NCBI RefSeq assembly: GCF_000004195.4
Contig: NC_030680.2
Coordinates: 147,563,045-147,627,044 of the forward strand
Length of the DNA stretch: 64,000 nt
Direction: 5' to 3'
From: Xenopus tropicalis
Taxonomy: Eukaryota; Chordata; Amphibia; Anura; Pipidae
The position numbers and the translations under genes were made by a program. The notes under the pieces were generated by a model that ran no database searches, had not been told where the DNA came from, and was given only the letters and a program-made list of their open reading frames with translations. Positions 11,606 through 23,059 of the stretch are shown in pieces; position 1 is the first letter of the stretch; the number at the start of each line of letters is the position of its first letter.

Positions 11606-12353
11606 AGGGTCAGCCCTGATTGGCTGACCCCATCCAACCCATCAGGCTGCTGCTGGGAACAGACTGGAAAGGCCTGCTAGCTGCTCAGCTCGCCCAGTGG
11701 ATAAGGTTCCTGACTCAAATCCCAACAAAGCCTTCCAGCCACCGTCTCAATAGAAGCTTTGTTACTTTCATATGTAATGGGTGGTACTTTTAAATGTATA
11801 AAGTACATCAATAATAAAGTGCAACAGTAACAAAAGCACATGTAATAAATAGAGTAGAGAACCCAAAGAACTCATCAAATTCAATGTATCAAATACAGGT
11901 CCAAGTAAGAGTCTGAAGGGACAGAAACAAAAGGAAAAAACTCCACATTCAATCCTCAAGAGAAAACTAGTTCACAAGAGAAACATTAGATAAAGGAGCT
12001 AAGTACAAACTTTCAGATTTCAGTTCATTTCAAGGCTATCTCTCCATTCAGTCACCCAATAAACAGACTCACATATATCTAGGCGACTCCTTTAACTGAA
12101 ATATATTGCTTTTCAGTATCATGTAGCTTATATAGCCGGGCAACTGAGAGCAGAGTGGTAAGAGCCAGGAACAGAGCAGTCCCACTCCTTGTCTGGTATC
12201 AATTAGCAAAATAATAGCCCTTATCACTAACTCAGCAAACTCACCATCCACAGTTGTGGTCTCCTTATTTTGACTTTTGGGCAAAAGAGTTCATAGTATG
12301 TCCACTCTTTTCTTAATGTGGCAGGTATGAGTATTACCTAAAAGTGCAATACC
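11606..12353. other. Intron 3, no gene seen
   Basis: 11610-11760 contains GGCTGACCCCATCCAACCC and similar sequence that may be the other side of an element split by the LINE. The rest is unique. Confidence 0.35.
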
Positions 12354-12676
12354 TAAAGGTCCCCATACACGGGCCGATAGTAGCTGCCAATATCCCTCGG
12401 ACCGATTCGGCAGCTAATTGGGCCGTGTAGGGGCAGAAACGAGGGGCCTGCTTGACCGATATCTGGCCTGAAATTGGCCAGATATCGATCGACTAGGCTA
12501 GAAAATTCAGACTGCCCCATTGACACCAATATAATTAGATCATTTGGCCCCAGGGCCAAACAATCAAATTATTTTTTTTTTACCTACACGCTCCCCGATA
12601 TCGCCCACCCGTAGGTGGGGATATCGGGTGAAGATCCTTTCACTTGGCGATCTCACCGAGCGGAACGGGGCCTTTA
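12354..12676. mobile_element. MITE, family 'GGCCATACACGGGCCGAT', copy 2
   Basis: CCCCATACACGGGCCGATAG at the start, GATATCTGGCC...GGCCAGATATC inside, CCCACCCGTAGGTGGGG at 12605 and GGGGCCTTTAG at the end. Confidence 0.82.
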
Positions 12677-13671
12677 GCGGCATATGGTCATTGAAATCGT
12701 TGCAAATATTATTCTCATGCCGGGTGCCATATACCCCCCTTTTGTATAATAAAAGGATGTTGGAAGTTACCAAGAAGCTCCATGAACATATAATTCCAAG
12801 TTCGGATTTTCTTTGTTAATGTCAGACATTCGAGGAAGTGAGTTTTGTTAAATTTTTCAAAATAAAGAAATGATGAATCTTTCCTGAGACCATTTATCGT
12901 TCATACCCTCCATTGACGTTCAGGGCTGAATCGAGGTATAAACAACAGGAATTCTACCCGTATCTGACGATTGAGCCCTAAATGCAGCTTTTGTCCTGCC
13001 CGATCAACGAGACAACTGATATCCAAGGCTTTTGCCGATATCGGTCACCTTGTCGATCCACCATACATGCACCGAATATGGCCAGCTTTAGAGTTTTACT
13101 AAATGTGCCCCTAAGGTTCCCAGATCACATGGAAAACCAGGGGCTCCTATCAAATATGCAAGTTGCTTTGGGCGAGCAGCGTATCTGTCTGTCTTGCTGT
13201 CTGTCTTTCCATAGGGCCGATTTACTTTGCTACTAAATTGCACAAATACAGTTTCGCACAGCAACCGACCAATTTAGCCCCTATGTTTGTAAATGAGTTC
13301 ATTTGTGCCCAGAGAATGAGAGAGGTTGGAGTGGAGGAGAAGAGTATATCTCATAACCCTCTTCACTGCCCACGGTGAGAAGTCCGACACAATCCCGCAG
13401 TCCCATTCCCATCTGTGACATGAAATGAATGAAGTAAATAACAAGGCTGAGAATCCCCAGGAGTTTATTACTGGTGAAAAGCGGGGACTGTAATGTCGGT
13501 TTCAATTCAGCGCATTCCAGAAGAGGTGATTTGAGAGGTTACACTGATAGAGCATTTTTCTTCCTTGACAATGGGATCATTTATATGTCAGAAACCCAAC
13601 ACATCAGGGACACCATCTGCAGCTCTTTCTCTGTCTCCTTTTGATGTGGCCTTTTATCATCTTCTCTGTGA

Positions 13672-13702
<31 letters not shown>

Positions 13703-13823
13703 ATGGCTCACTTGCTCTTTAGAAGTATTTTTGCCCATTTGTTGACAAGAACAAATGAAACATACATAGTTCAAAAATGTGCCCCTTAGTTTACTGAACC
13801 GCTAAATAATGTTTGCCTATGTG
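12677..13823. other. Intron 3, with a (TA)n microsatellite at 13672-13698
   Basis: 12890-13095 has low-copy MITE-like sequence (GATATCGGTCACC, CATACATGCACCG). Otherwise I see nothing. Confidence 0.45.
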
Positions 13824-13828
13824 ATCAC

Positions 13829-15508
13829 TGTCGGAGGTGGTTACTGGTACTGCTTACCAGTTTAGCAGTATAAAAATCCCAGATGAGCCCCCAATATGTC
13901 GGAGGTGGTTACTGGTACTGCTTACCAGTTTAGCAGTATAAAAATCCCGCATGGGCCCCCAATATGTTGGAGGTGGTTACTGGTACTGCTTACCAGTTTA
14001 GCAGTATAAAATTCCCAGACGAGCCCCCAATATGTCGGAGGTGGTTACTGGTACTGCTTACCAGTTTAGCAGTATAAAATTCCCAGACGAGCCCCCAATA
14101 TGTCGGAGGTGGTTACTGGTACTGCTTACCAGTTTAGCAGTATAAAAATCCTGCACGAGCCCCCAATATGTCGGAGGCGGTTACTGGTACTGCTTACCAG
14201 TTTAGCAGTATAAAAATCCCGGACGAGCCCCCAATATGTCGGAGGTGGTTACTGGTACTGCTTACCAGTTTAGCAGTATAAAAATCCCGGACGAGCCCCC
14301 AATATGTCGGAGGCGGTTACTGGTACTGCTTACCAGTTTAGCAGTATAAAAATCCCGGACGAGCCCCCAATATGTCGGAGGTGGTTACTGGTACTGCTTA
14401 CCAGTTTAGCAGTATAAAAATCCCGGACGAGCCCCCAATATGTCGGAGGTGGTTACTGGTACTGCTTACCAGTTTAGCAGTATAAAAATCCCGCACGAGC
14501 CCCCAATATGTCGGAGGTGGTTACTGGTACTGCTTACCACTTTAGCAGTATAAAAATCCCGGACGAGCCCCCAATATGTCGGAGGTGGTTACTGGTACTG
14601 CTTACCAGTTTAGCAGTATAAAAATCCCGGACGAGCCCCCAATATGTCGGAGGTGGTTACTGGTACTGCTTACCAGTTTAGCAGTATAAAAATCCCGCAC
14701 GAGCCCCCAATATGTCGGAGGTGGTTACTGGTACTGCTTACCAGTTTAGCAGTATAAAAATCCCAGATGAGCCCCCAATATGTCGGAGGCGGTTACTGGT
14801 ACTGCTTACCAGTTTAGCAGTATAAAAATCCCGGACGAGCCCCCAATATGTCGGAGGTGGTTACTGGTACTGCTTACCAGTTTAGCAGTATAAAAATCCT
14901 GCACGAGCCCCCAATATGTCGGAGGCGGTTACTGGTACTGCTTACCAGTTTAGCAGTATAAAAATCCCGGACGAGCCCCCAATATGTCGGAGGTGGTTAC
15001 TGGTACTGCTTACCAGTTTAGCAGTATAAAAATCCCGCACGAGCCCCCAATATGTCGGAGGTGGTTACTGGTACTGCTTACCAGTTTAGCAGTATAAAAA
15101 TCCCGCACGAGCCCCCAATATGTCGGAGGTGGTTACTGGTACTGCTTACCAGTTTAGCAGTATAAAAATCCCGCACGAGCCCCCAATATGTCGGAGGTGG
15201 TTACTGGTACTGCTTACCAGTTTAGCAGTATAAAAATCCCGCACGAGCCCCCAATATGTCGGAGGTGGTTACTGGTACTGCTTACCAGTTTAGCAGTATA
15301 AAAATCCCGGACGAGCCCCCAATATGTCGTAGGTGGTTACTGGTACCGCTTACCAGTTTAGCAGTATAAAAATCCAGCACGAGCCCCCAATATGTCGGAG
15401 GTGGTTACTGGTACTGCTTACCAGTTTAGCAGTATAAAAATCCCAGATGAGCCCCCAATATGTCGGAGGTGGTTACTGGTACTGCTTACCAGTTTAGCAG
15501 TATAAAAC
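13829..15508. repeat. 68-bp minisatellite, about 25 copies, each with a hairpin
   Basis: The unit contains TCGGAGGTGGTTACTGG, then ACTGGTACTGCTTACCAGT (7-bp stem ACTGGTA/TACCAGT, loop CTGCT) and TTTAGCAGTATAAAAATCCC. It repeats every 68 bp from 13829. Variation is concentrated at the CCCGGACGAG/CCCGCACGAG/CCCAGATGAG position, and the hairpin is almost invariant (one TACCACT at about 14535, one TACCGC at 15344). Confidence 0.96.
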
Positions 15509-15956
15509 TATTAAGACAAGTGCCAACTCACTTGTGTGTTTAGGGGTACAATGATAATCTTTAGGCTCGTAGTATTTATAGAAAAATATATTTATTCCTT
15601 GTTCAATGAACAATATACAACATATGTACAGTTACATAAAATAGAAGCATAGGGAACCAACATAAGATGTTACACGGCTGTCCCTCAATCCTAACTGTCT
15701 GCAAAGTCCAAACATCCAGGCTCTCTTATCCAACTTTTCCTGTGAAATCACTCCTCCACAAAAGGTGGCTTTGATGTTTTATACTGTTGTTAACACATAA
15801 ACTAATTGCATGCAACCCCCCTGACAATGTAAGTTGTAAGCTATTTACAATTCAATGCAATTCAATGCACAGTTGTGTAGTGTTCTCCTTGTGTTAAACA
15901 TTACCTACAGTATATTATGAGATATAATATTATACCCCCCCCACACACTCCCTACA
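13829..15956. mobile_element. Solo LTR with internal minisatellite
   Basis: Ends are TGTCGGAGG at 13829 and CCTACA ending 15956. They are flanked by identical 5-bp direct repeats ATCAC at 13824-13828 and 15957-15961, the signature of LTR element insertion. No gag, pol or primer-binding region is present, so it is a solo LTR (or similar TG...CA element). The first 1.68 kb is a 68-bp array; 15510-15956 is the unique remainder. The family and the transcriptional orientation are not determined. Confidence 0.62.
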
Positions 15957-16112
15957 ATCACTAATAGCCTACGTCTCTATACAGCACATGTACTGGATCT
16001 GATACCACCCTGTCTTCCCACATGACCCACGCATAAAATGCTTCTGCTGGAGAAGCGCTATTAACTGATGCGTTTTTGGGGAAAAAAACATGTTTTTCCA
16101 TGATAGTATTCC
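15957..16112. other. Spacer between LTR and LINE remnants
   Basis: Nothing recognisable. Confidence 0.3.
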
Positions 16113-16345
16113 TTTAACTCAAGGGATGAAAATATAATTTTGCCTCATTAAGAATAGAATAGAATGGAATATACCTGTATCTTTATTGTCATTGTCACAT
16201 AGTAAACAACAAGATTTTAAAAGAAGCAAGCAACAACTCAAAGCAGTGGCATAATAATAGAAAATATCATTCTATTGTTTCATATTTAAAGCCATAATTG
16301 CTCTTGGATAAAAGCTGTCTCTCAGACGATTAAAGTTCAGTTTAA
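16113..16345 (-). mobile_element. LINE 3' end (minus strand) inserted in a CR1-like fragment
   Basis: 16113-16143 matches the CR1-like copy (ACTCAAGGGATGAAA, compare 10963). 16145-16345 read on the minus strand resembles a LINE C-terminus (RLRDSFYPRAIMALN then stop) and ends with an (ATTCT)n tail. The reading is tentative. Confidence 0.42.
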
Positions 16346-17840
16346 GGGTAGTGAGGTTGGGGAATGCCCTGCCGGGGGATGTTGGGTAGGGGGTTCCTCA
16401 CGGTGAGGGCAGTGAGGGGGTTGGGGAATGCCCTGCTGGGGGATGTTGGGTAGGGGGTTCCTCATGGTGAGGGCAGTGAGGGGGTTGGGGAATGCCCTGC
16501 CGGGGGATGTTGGGTAGGGGGTTCCTCACGGTGAGGGCAGTGAGGGGGTTGGGGAATGCCCTGCCGGGGGATGTTGGGTAGGGGGTTCCTCACGGTGAGG
16601 GCAGTGAGGTTGGGGAATGCCCTGCCGGGGGATGTTGGGTAGGGGGTTCCTCACGGTGAGGGCAGTGAGGGGGTTGGGGAATGCCCTGCCGGGGGATGTT
16701 GGGTAGGGGGTTCCTCACGGTGAGGGCAGTGAGGGGGTTGGGGAATGCCCTGCCGGGGGATGTTGGGTAGGGGGTTCCTCACGGTGAGGGCAGTGAGGTT
16801 GGGGAATGCCCTGCCGGGGGATGTTGGGTAGGGGGTTCCTCACGGTGAGGGCAGTGAGGGGGTTGGGGAATGCCCTGCCGGGGGATGTTGGTTAGGGGGT
16901 TCCTCACGGTGAGGGCAGTGAGGGGGTTGGGGAATGCCCTGCCGGGGGATGTTGGGTAGGGGGTTCCTCACGGTGAGGGCAGTGAGGGGGTTGGGGAATG
17001 CCCTGCCGGGGGATGTTGGGTAGGGGGTTCCTCACGGTGAGGGCAGTGAGGGGGTTGGGGAATGCCCTGCCGGGGGATGTTGGTTAGGGGGTTCCTCACG
17101 GTGAGGGCAGTGAGGGGGTTGGGGAATGCCCTGCCGGGGGATGTTGGGTAGGGGGTTCCTCACGGTGAGGGCAGTGAGGGGGTTGGGGAATGCCCTGCCG
17201 GGGGATGTTGGGTAGGGGGTTCCTCACGGTGAGGGCAGTGAGGTTGGGGAATGCCCTGCCGGGGGATGTTGGGTAGGGGGTTCCTCACGGTGAGGGCAGT
17301 GAGGGGGTTGGGGAATGCCCTGCCGGGGGATGTTGGGTAGGGGGTTCCTCACGGTGAGGGCAGTGAGGGGGTTGGGGAATGCCCTGCCGGGGGATGTTGG
17401 GTAGGGGGTTCCTCACGGTGAGGGCAGTGAGGTTGGGGAATGCCCTGCCGGGGGATGTTGGGTAGGGGGTTCCTCACGGTGAGGGCAGTGAGGGGGTTGG
17501 GGAATGCCCTGCCGGGGGATGTTGGGTAGGGGGTTCCTCACAGTAAGGGCAGTGAGGGGGTTGGGGAATGCCCTGCCGGGGGATGTTGGGTAGTGGGTTC
17601 CTCACGGTGAGGGCAGTGAGGGGGTTGGGGAATGCCCTGCCGGGGGATGTTGGGTAGGGGGTTCCTCACGGTGAGGGCAGTGAGGGGGTTGGGGAATGCC
17701 CTGCCGGGGAATGTTGGGTAGGGGGTTCCTCACGGTGAGGGCAGTGAGGAGGTTGGGGAATGCCCTGCCGGGGGATGTTGGGTAGGGGGTTCCTCACGGT
17801 GAGGGCAGTGAGGGGGTTGGGGAATGCCCTGCCGGGGGTG
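16346..17840. repeat. 60/64-bp minisatellite derived from CR1-like RT sequence, about 24 copies
   Basis: Units contain TAGGGGGTTCCTCACGGTGA and GGGCAGTGAGGGGGTTGGGG and AATGCCCTGCCGGGGGATG. The CR1-like copy at 11295-11355 has the same order (GTAGGGGGTTTTTCACGGTG, AGGGCAGTGAGGGGGTTGGG, GAATGCCCTTCC). Length alternates between 60 and 64 through presence or absence of GGGG after GTGAG. Confidence 0.93.
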
Positions 17841-18524
17841 ATTATGGGCCTTTTTTGCAACAGTTTTCTTAAATTGGGGAGAAAAAACACCATTTTGCCT
17901 GTTAATCCCTAGGCTCAGGAGGTAGGGCAGTTTCTACCCACATTAATGTGCCATTTACATCTCAGTGGGCGGAGGGAAGGGGTAGATTTATGCACTTACG
18001 TTTGATCTATCGTTCCACCTTACTTTCTCGTTTTCCCGTCGCTCCCTTCCAAGCGCCTTCATGGAGATGCATAATTGGGCGCATACGGACTGCATATTAA
18101 ACACACAGTGAATTATTGCGCGCATTATAAATGGCTTATTATTAGACTGTGACGCACGTGTCCCTCAGGGAGAGATGCACAGGGAATCATTACACATAAC
18201 ATACCGTGTATATTCCCACCAACAACGACAAACCTAAATATACTGCGAGTCATTTATATGGAGAAGCCGCGGCCCATCTGCGCATAATAAACTCATTAGT
18301 GAATAAAGCGCTCGGCGCGCTACATAATTTTAACAAAGTGTCAGTTTAAAGGGAATATTCTTTGGGGATATTTTCTGTTTTCTTCATTTACATTTTACCT
18401 CTGAGTTTGTGGCCCAAGGCACACAGCCTGTAGCCCCCAACATCATTCATTGTGTAGAAATATTCTCCTGCTCCTCCAGGCCTAACTGAAGTGTCTGCTA
18501 TACATACTGTCATTTGCAGATACA
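17841..18524. other. Unique stretch, possible conserved non-coding DNA
   Basis: 18040-18330 is free of repeats, with CpG-containing segments (GCGCATACGGACTGC, GAAGCCGCGGCCC, GCGCTCGGCGCGC) and runs like ATTATTGCGCGCATTAT. This composition is unlike the surrounding arrays. Conservation is not testable here. Confidence 0.35.
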
Positions 18525-18560
18525 GGTAAGGGATCCCTTATCCAGAAAGCTCAGAATTTA
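18525..18560. mobile_element. Left end of a 111-bp-array-family MITE (fragment)
   Basis: GATACAGGTAAGGGATCCC then TTATCCAGAAAGCTC match the start of the element at 39100. Confidence 0.55.
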
Positions 18561-20875
18561 TAGTGATAAATGAAAAAAGTGGGGGACTTTTTTTTACACC
18601 CAGCAACTTTTTTGTCTCTAAATCATTTTTGTCTTGGTGACTTTTTTGTCTCTGCGACTTTTTTGCTGCATGATTTTTAATCTGTTCTGTTTTGCTTCGG
18701 CAAAAAATTCACGAAACTGTGAAAAATTTGCAAAACGCAGCTATCAAACAACTTTTTTGACTTGCCGACATTTTTGTCTTGGTGACTTCTTTGCCTTGGC
18801 AACTTTTTTGTCTCAGCAACATTTTTGTCTTGGCGACTTTTTTGTCTCAGCAACATGTTTGCCTTGGCGACTTTTTTGTCTCAGCAACATTTTTGTCTTG
18901 GCGACTTTTTTGTCTCAGCAACATTTTTGTCTTGGCGACTTTTTTGTATCAGCAAAATTTTTGTCTTGGCGACTTTTTTGTATCAGCAACATTTTTGCCT
19001 TGGCGACTTTTTTGTCTCAGCAACATTTTTGTCTTGGCGACTTTTTTGTATCAGCAACATTTTTGTCTTGGCGACTTTTTTGTATCAGCAACATTTTTGT
19101 CTTGGCGACTTTTTTGTATCAGCAACATTTTTGTCTTGGTGACTTTTTTGTCTCGGCAACTTTTTTTGTCTCAGCAACTTTTTTGTCTCAGCATCATTTT
19201 TGTCTTGGCAACTTTTTTGTCTCAGCAACATGTTTGTCTTGGCAACATTTTTGTCTTGGCGACTTTTTTGTCTCAGCGAGCAACATGTTTGCCTTGGCGA
19301 CTTTTTTGTCTCAGCAACATTTTTGTCTTGGCGACTTTTTTGTCTCAGCAACATGTTTGCCTTGGCGACTTTTTTGTCTCAGCAACATTTTTGTCTTGGC
19401 GACTGTTTTATATCAGCAACATTTTTGTCTTGGTGACTTTTTTGTCTTGGTGACTTTTTTGTCTCAGCATCATTTTTGTCTTGGCAACTTTTTTGTCTCG
19501 GCAACATTTTTGTCTTGGCGACTTTTTTGTCTCAGCAACATTTTTGTCTTTGCAACTTTTTTGCCTTGGTGACTTTTTTGTCTCAGCAACATGTTTGCCT
19601 TGGCGACTTTTTTGTCTCCGCAACATTTTTGTCTTGGCGACTTTTTTGTATCAGCAACATTTTTGTCTTGGTGACTTTTTTGTATCAGCAACATTTTTGT
19701 CTTGGTGACTTTTTTGCCTCAGCAACTTTTTTGTCTCAGCATCATTTTTGTCTTGGCAACTTTTTTGTCTCGGCAACATTTTTGTCTCAGCATCATTTTT
19801 GTCTTGGCAACTTTTTTGTCTCGGCAACATTTTTGTCTTGGCGACTTTTTTGTCTCAGCAACATTTTTGTGTTTGCAACTTTTTTGCCTTGGTGACTTTT
19901 TTGTCTCTGCACTATTTTTGTCTTGGCAACTTTTTTGTCTCGGCAACATTTTTGTCTCAGCATCATTTTTGTCTTGGCAACATTTTTGTCTTGGCGACTT
20001 TTTTGGCTCAGCAACATTTTTGTCTTTGCAACTTTTTTGCCTTGGTGACTTTTTTGTCTCTGCACTATTTTTGTCTTGGCAACTTTTTCATCTTAGCAAC
20101 TTTTTTTGTCTTGGTGACTTTTTTGTCTTGGTGACTTTTTTGTCTCAGCATCATTTTTGTCTTGGCAACTTTTTTGTCTCGGCAACATTTTTGTCTTGGC
20201 GACTTTTTTGTCTCAGCAACATTTTTGTCTTTGCAACTTTTTTGCCTTGGTGACTTTTTTGTCTCAGCAACATGTTTGCCTTGGCGACTTTTTTGTCTCC
20301 GCAACATTTTTGTCTTGGCGACTTTTTTGTATCAGCAACATTTTTGTCTTGGTGACTTTTTTGTATCAGCAACATTTTTGTCTTGGTGACTTTTTTGTCT
20401 CAGCAACTTTTTTGTCTCAGCATCATTTTTGTCTTGGCAACTTTTTTGTCTCGGCAACATTTTTGTCTCAGCATCATTTTTGTCTTGGCAACTTTTTTGT
20501 CTCGGCAACATTTTTGTCTTGGCGACTTTTTTGTCTCAGCAACATTTTTGTGTTTGCAACTTTTTTGCCTTGGTGACTTTTTTGTCTCTGCACTATTTTT
20601 GTCTTGGCAACTTTTTTGTCTCGGCAACATTTTTGTCTCAGCATCATTTTTGTCTTGGCAACATTTTTGTCTTGGCGACTTTTTTGTCTCAGCAACATTT
20701 TTGTCTTTGCAACTTTTTTGCCTTGGTGACTTTTTTGTCTCTGCACTATTTTTGTCTTGGCAACTTTTTCATCTTAGCAACTTTTTTTGTCTTAGCGACT
20801 TCACGAACAAAATTCGCCCATGGCGAAATGCAGAATTTCCATGCCTGGGGAAAAAATTTGCTCATCACTATCCAT
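18561..20875. mobile_element. MITE (TCATCACT family) expanded by a 17-bp array
   Basis: The right end (GCGAAATGCAG, TTTGCTCATCACT at about 20860) and the left part (AAAATTCACGAAACTGTG at about 18700) match the family also seen at 24938, 32458, 33223, 33969 and 34323. The middle is a tandem array. Confidence 0.7.
18600..20800. repeat. 17-bp/34-bp minisatellite with a 681-bp higher-order duplication
   Basis: The 34-bp dimer is CTTGGCGACTTTTTTGT plus CTCAGCAACATTTTTGT, about 128 monomers in total. 19440-20121 and 20122-20803 are a near-identical 681-bp duplication (same reading frames at 19481/20162, 19476/20157 and 19793/20474). Long stop-free frames on both strands (for example 18634-19572) follow from the T-rich unit. 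Confidence 0.94.
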
Positions 20876-21405
20876 TCACCATAACCAACTGAAAGTGCCA
20901 CAAAATACAGAATATCTGTGAAAGGTACAGAGAAGTACATACAGGGAACATGTTCTCGCCCATCACTGGTTGGGGATGAAATTGCGACGCGTGTGTAATT
21001 ACATACATTTCATGGCGGCACTGACATTTACACGCACTGGCTTTGTACATCAAACAAACATGGCACCGACGCGCTTCACTTAAAAGGTTTTCAACAAAAT
21101 ATTTCCGGAATGATTTCAGCTCGCCGCTCGCGTTCTTACAGACTGGCCATCTGGCCGAGCAACAGCTGACAGTTTAATTGATGGGTAACATGTCATGAAT
21201 AACAACAGCTCTACATATGTAGGTGACCTTTCTGCCTTAATACCCATAGTCTAAATGTTTTCATTGACCTCATTTTTCTCTTTAAAGGGCAATAAGAACA
21301 AAAATAAAAAAAGATGGATCTGACCTGACACGCTGTTTTCTTCCATTTTGTAGATGTAAAAAGCTTTTCTTTTTTTTTATCAGCTCTGCTGCATTCGGCC
21401 ATCTT
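20876..21405. other. Unique stretch, possible conserved non-coding DNA
   Basis: No repeats; 20980-21180 contains CpG-containing, well-mixed sequence (GCGACGCGTGTGTAATTAC, GACGCGCTTCAC, GCTCGCCGCTCGCG). Confidence 0.35.
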
Positions 21406-21500
21406 TGATCAGTGGTATAAAGAATGCACCACCCAGTCAACCATGATCATTGGAGTCTTAAATAATAGATATTCTCCATATTCTAGCCCCTTAGTCTGTT
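21406..21500. repeat. ~90-bp segment duplicated at 22374-22465
   Basis: Both copies share GATCAGTGGTATAAAGAATG and GGAGTCTTAAATAATA and TCTAGCCCCTTAGTCT. Spacing is about 968 bp. Confidence 0.9.
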
Positions 21501-21549
21501 ATTTGATTATATGGCACCATTTGTAGAAACCATGATATTTTTATTTGAC

Positions 21550-21850
21550 ACTTTGCAATCGGTCTTCATTTTTTATTATTTGTGGTTTTTGAAATATTTT
21601 GCTCTATGTTCAGCAGCTCTCCCATTTAGAATGTTCACAGCTATCTGGTTGCTAAGGTCTTATTTATCCTAGCAACCAGGCAGTGGTTTGAAAGAAAGAC
21701 AGGAATATGAATGGAGGAGGGCCTAAATAGAACGGTATACAATAAAACGTAACAATAACAATAAAACTGGAGCCTCACAGAGCAATAGGTTTTTTGGGTG
21801 CCGGGGTCAGTGACCCCCATTTGAAAACTGGAAAACTAGGAGTTAAATTG
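21550..21850. mobile_element. MITE, GGTTGCTA family, nearly complete
   Basis: TCGGTCTTCATTTTTTATTA, GGTTGCTAAGG, CCTAGCAACC and GGGGTCAGTGACCCCC in order. This is the reference copy for 165-958. Confidence 0.8.
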
Positions 21851-21964
21851 TCTTATCCGGGGACAAAAGTTACTAGAGGCAACTAACCATAGACTATCAC
21901 CATCACTAAAGGTAGCCATACACACTCCAATCTGGAAACACGGCTGTTTCCAAAATCACTATCT

Positions 21965-22145
21965 GTGCCAATGACCTGTGTGCCAATACCCTGTGTGCCA
22001 ATACCCTGTGTGCCAATGCCTTGTGTGCCAATGGCCTGTTTGCCAATGCCGTGTGCCAATGGCCTGTGTGCCAATGCCCTGTGTTCCAATGGCCTGTGTG
22101 CCAATGCCCTGTGTTCCAATGGCCTGTGTGCCAATGCCCTGTGTG
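21965..22145. repeat. 15-bp array, block 1
   Basis: Unit CAATGCCCTGTGTGC with TG/CC variants, about 12 copies. 15 bp is 5 codons, so stop-free frames exist on both strands. Confidence 0.94.
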
Positions 22146-22609
22146 CACGGTCGGACTGGGCCCAGCGGCCCAGACCCGACCCTTGCTGGCCCTCCTCCGG
22201 CCGACTGTTCCTCCCCTGACGCGTTTAACTTACGCGCACTCAGGGGAGGATGTTGGGTGGAGGACCCTGCGGGGGGTTAGGGGGGCCCAGCGGGGGGCTA
22301 GGGAAGCCCAGGGGGGCCTCTGCGGGGGGTTAGGAAGGCTCTGCGGGGATAGGGGGTGCGGGGGACGTGGCTTTGATCAGTGGTATAAAGAATGCACCAC
22401 CGAGTCAACCATGACTGTTGGAGTCTTAAATAATACATATTCTACTCTACATATTCTAGCCCCTTAGTCTATTTAAGGGGACCCTGCAGGGGGTTAGGGA
22501 GACTCTGTGGGGTTAGGGGGTGCGGGGGATGTGGCCGACGGGGACACCTGCAGGGCCCCTTGGGCGGCAGCCCTGGTGGGCCCTGCACCCCCCAGTCTGG
22601 CCCTGTGTC
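22146..22609. repeat. GC-rich low-copy repeat around the duplicated segment
   Basis: GGGGGTTAGG and GGACCCTGCGGGG motifs. Similar blocks lie at 23440-23660, 31230-31330 and 47155-47225. Contains the second copy of the 90-bp segment. Confidence 0.6.
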
Positions 22610-22866
22610 CAATGGCCTGTGTGCCAATGCCCTGTGTGCCAATGCCTTGTGTGCCAATGGCCTGTGTACCAATGCCCTGTGTGCCAATGCCCTGTGTGCC
22701 AATGGCCTGTGTACCAATGCCCTGTGTGCCAATTCCCTGTGTGCCAATGGCCTGTGTACCAATGCCCTGTGTGCCAATGCCTTGTGTGCCAATGGCCTGT
22801 GTACCAATGCCCTGTGTACCAATGCCCTGTGTGCCAATGCCCTGTGTACCAATGCCCTGTGTGCCC
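22610..22866. repeat. 15-bp array, block 2
   Basis: Same 15-bp unit as 21965-22145, about 17 copies, mixing CTGTGTGCC and CTGTGTACC. It ends about 120 bp before exon 4. Confidence 0.95.
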
Positions 22867-22986
22867 GGTTGCTGTATATGTATCTATGGGTCTATCTGTA
22901 AAACATACACATTTATGCACTCAGTATTCCAGTAACAAGACTGAAATTAATGTTTATCTGTTTTTTCTTCCCTCTCGTAATTATAG

Positions 22987-23059
22987 TTGGCCTCATCCAG
23001 CGCTTCCTGCTCCTCCAGCTGTACGTCCCACTAGGACAAGACTTCTCCGCCGAGTTGCT
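22987..23059 (+). CDS. cfap20dc: cfap20dc exon 4, residues 69-92 and part of codon 93
   Basis: The acceptor is AATTATAG (ends 22986) and the donor is GTAAGA (from 23060). The 73 nt exon enters in phase 1 and leaves in phase 2. Joined to the last C of exon 3 it reads [18 protein letters not shown] then DFSAELL. The [12 protein letters not shown] hydrophobic stretch corresponds to the CFAP20 strand containing the family's PFLVMQI-like segment. The exon sits about 120 bp after a 15-bp tandem array, which is unusually close for a constitutive exon. Confidence 0.93.

Noticed and set aside
11690..11730. tRNA-like sequence (GCTCGCCCAGTGGATAAGG)
   Set aside because: Lacks a full cloverleaf and box B; at most a decayed SINE head.
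18634..19572. 312-codon + ORF as a membrane protein
   Set aside because: Hydrophobic pattern comes from a T-rich 17-bp array; several frames on both strands are open.
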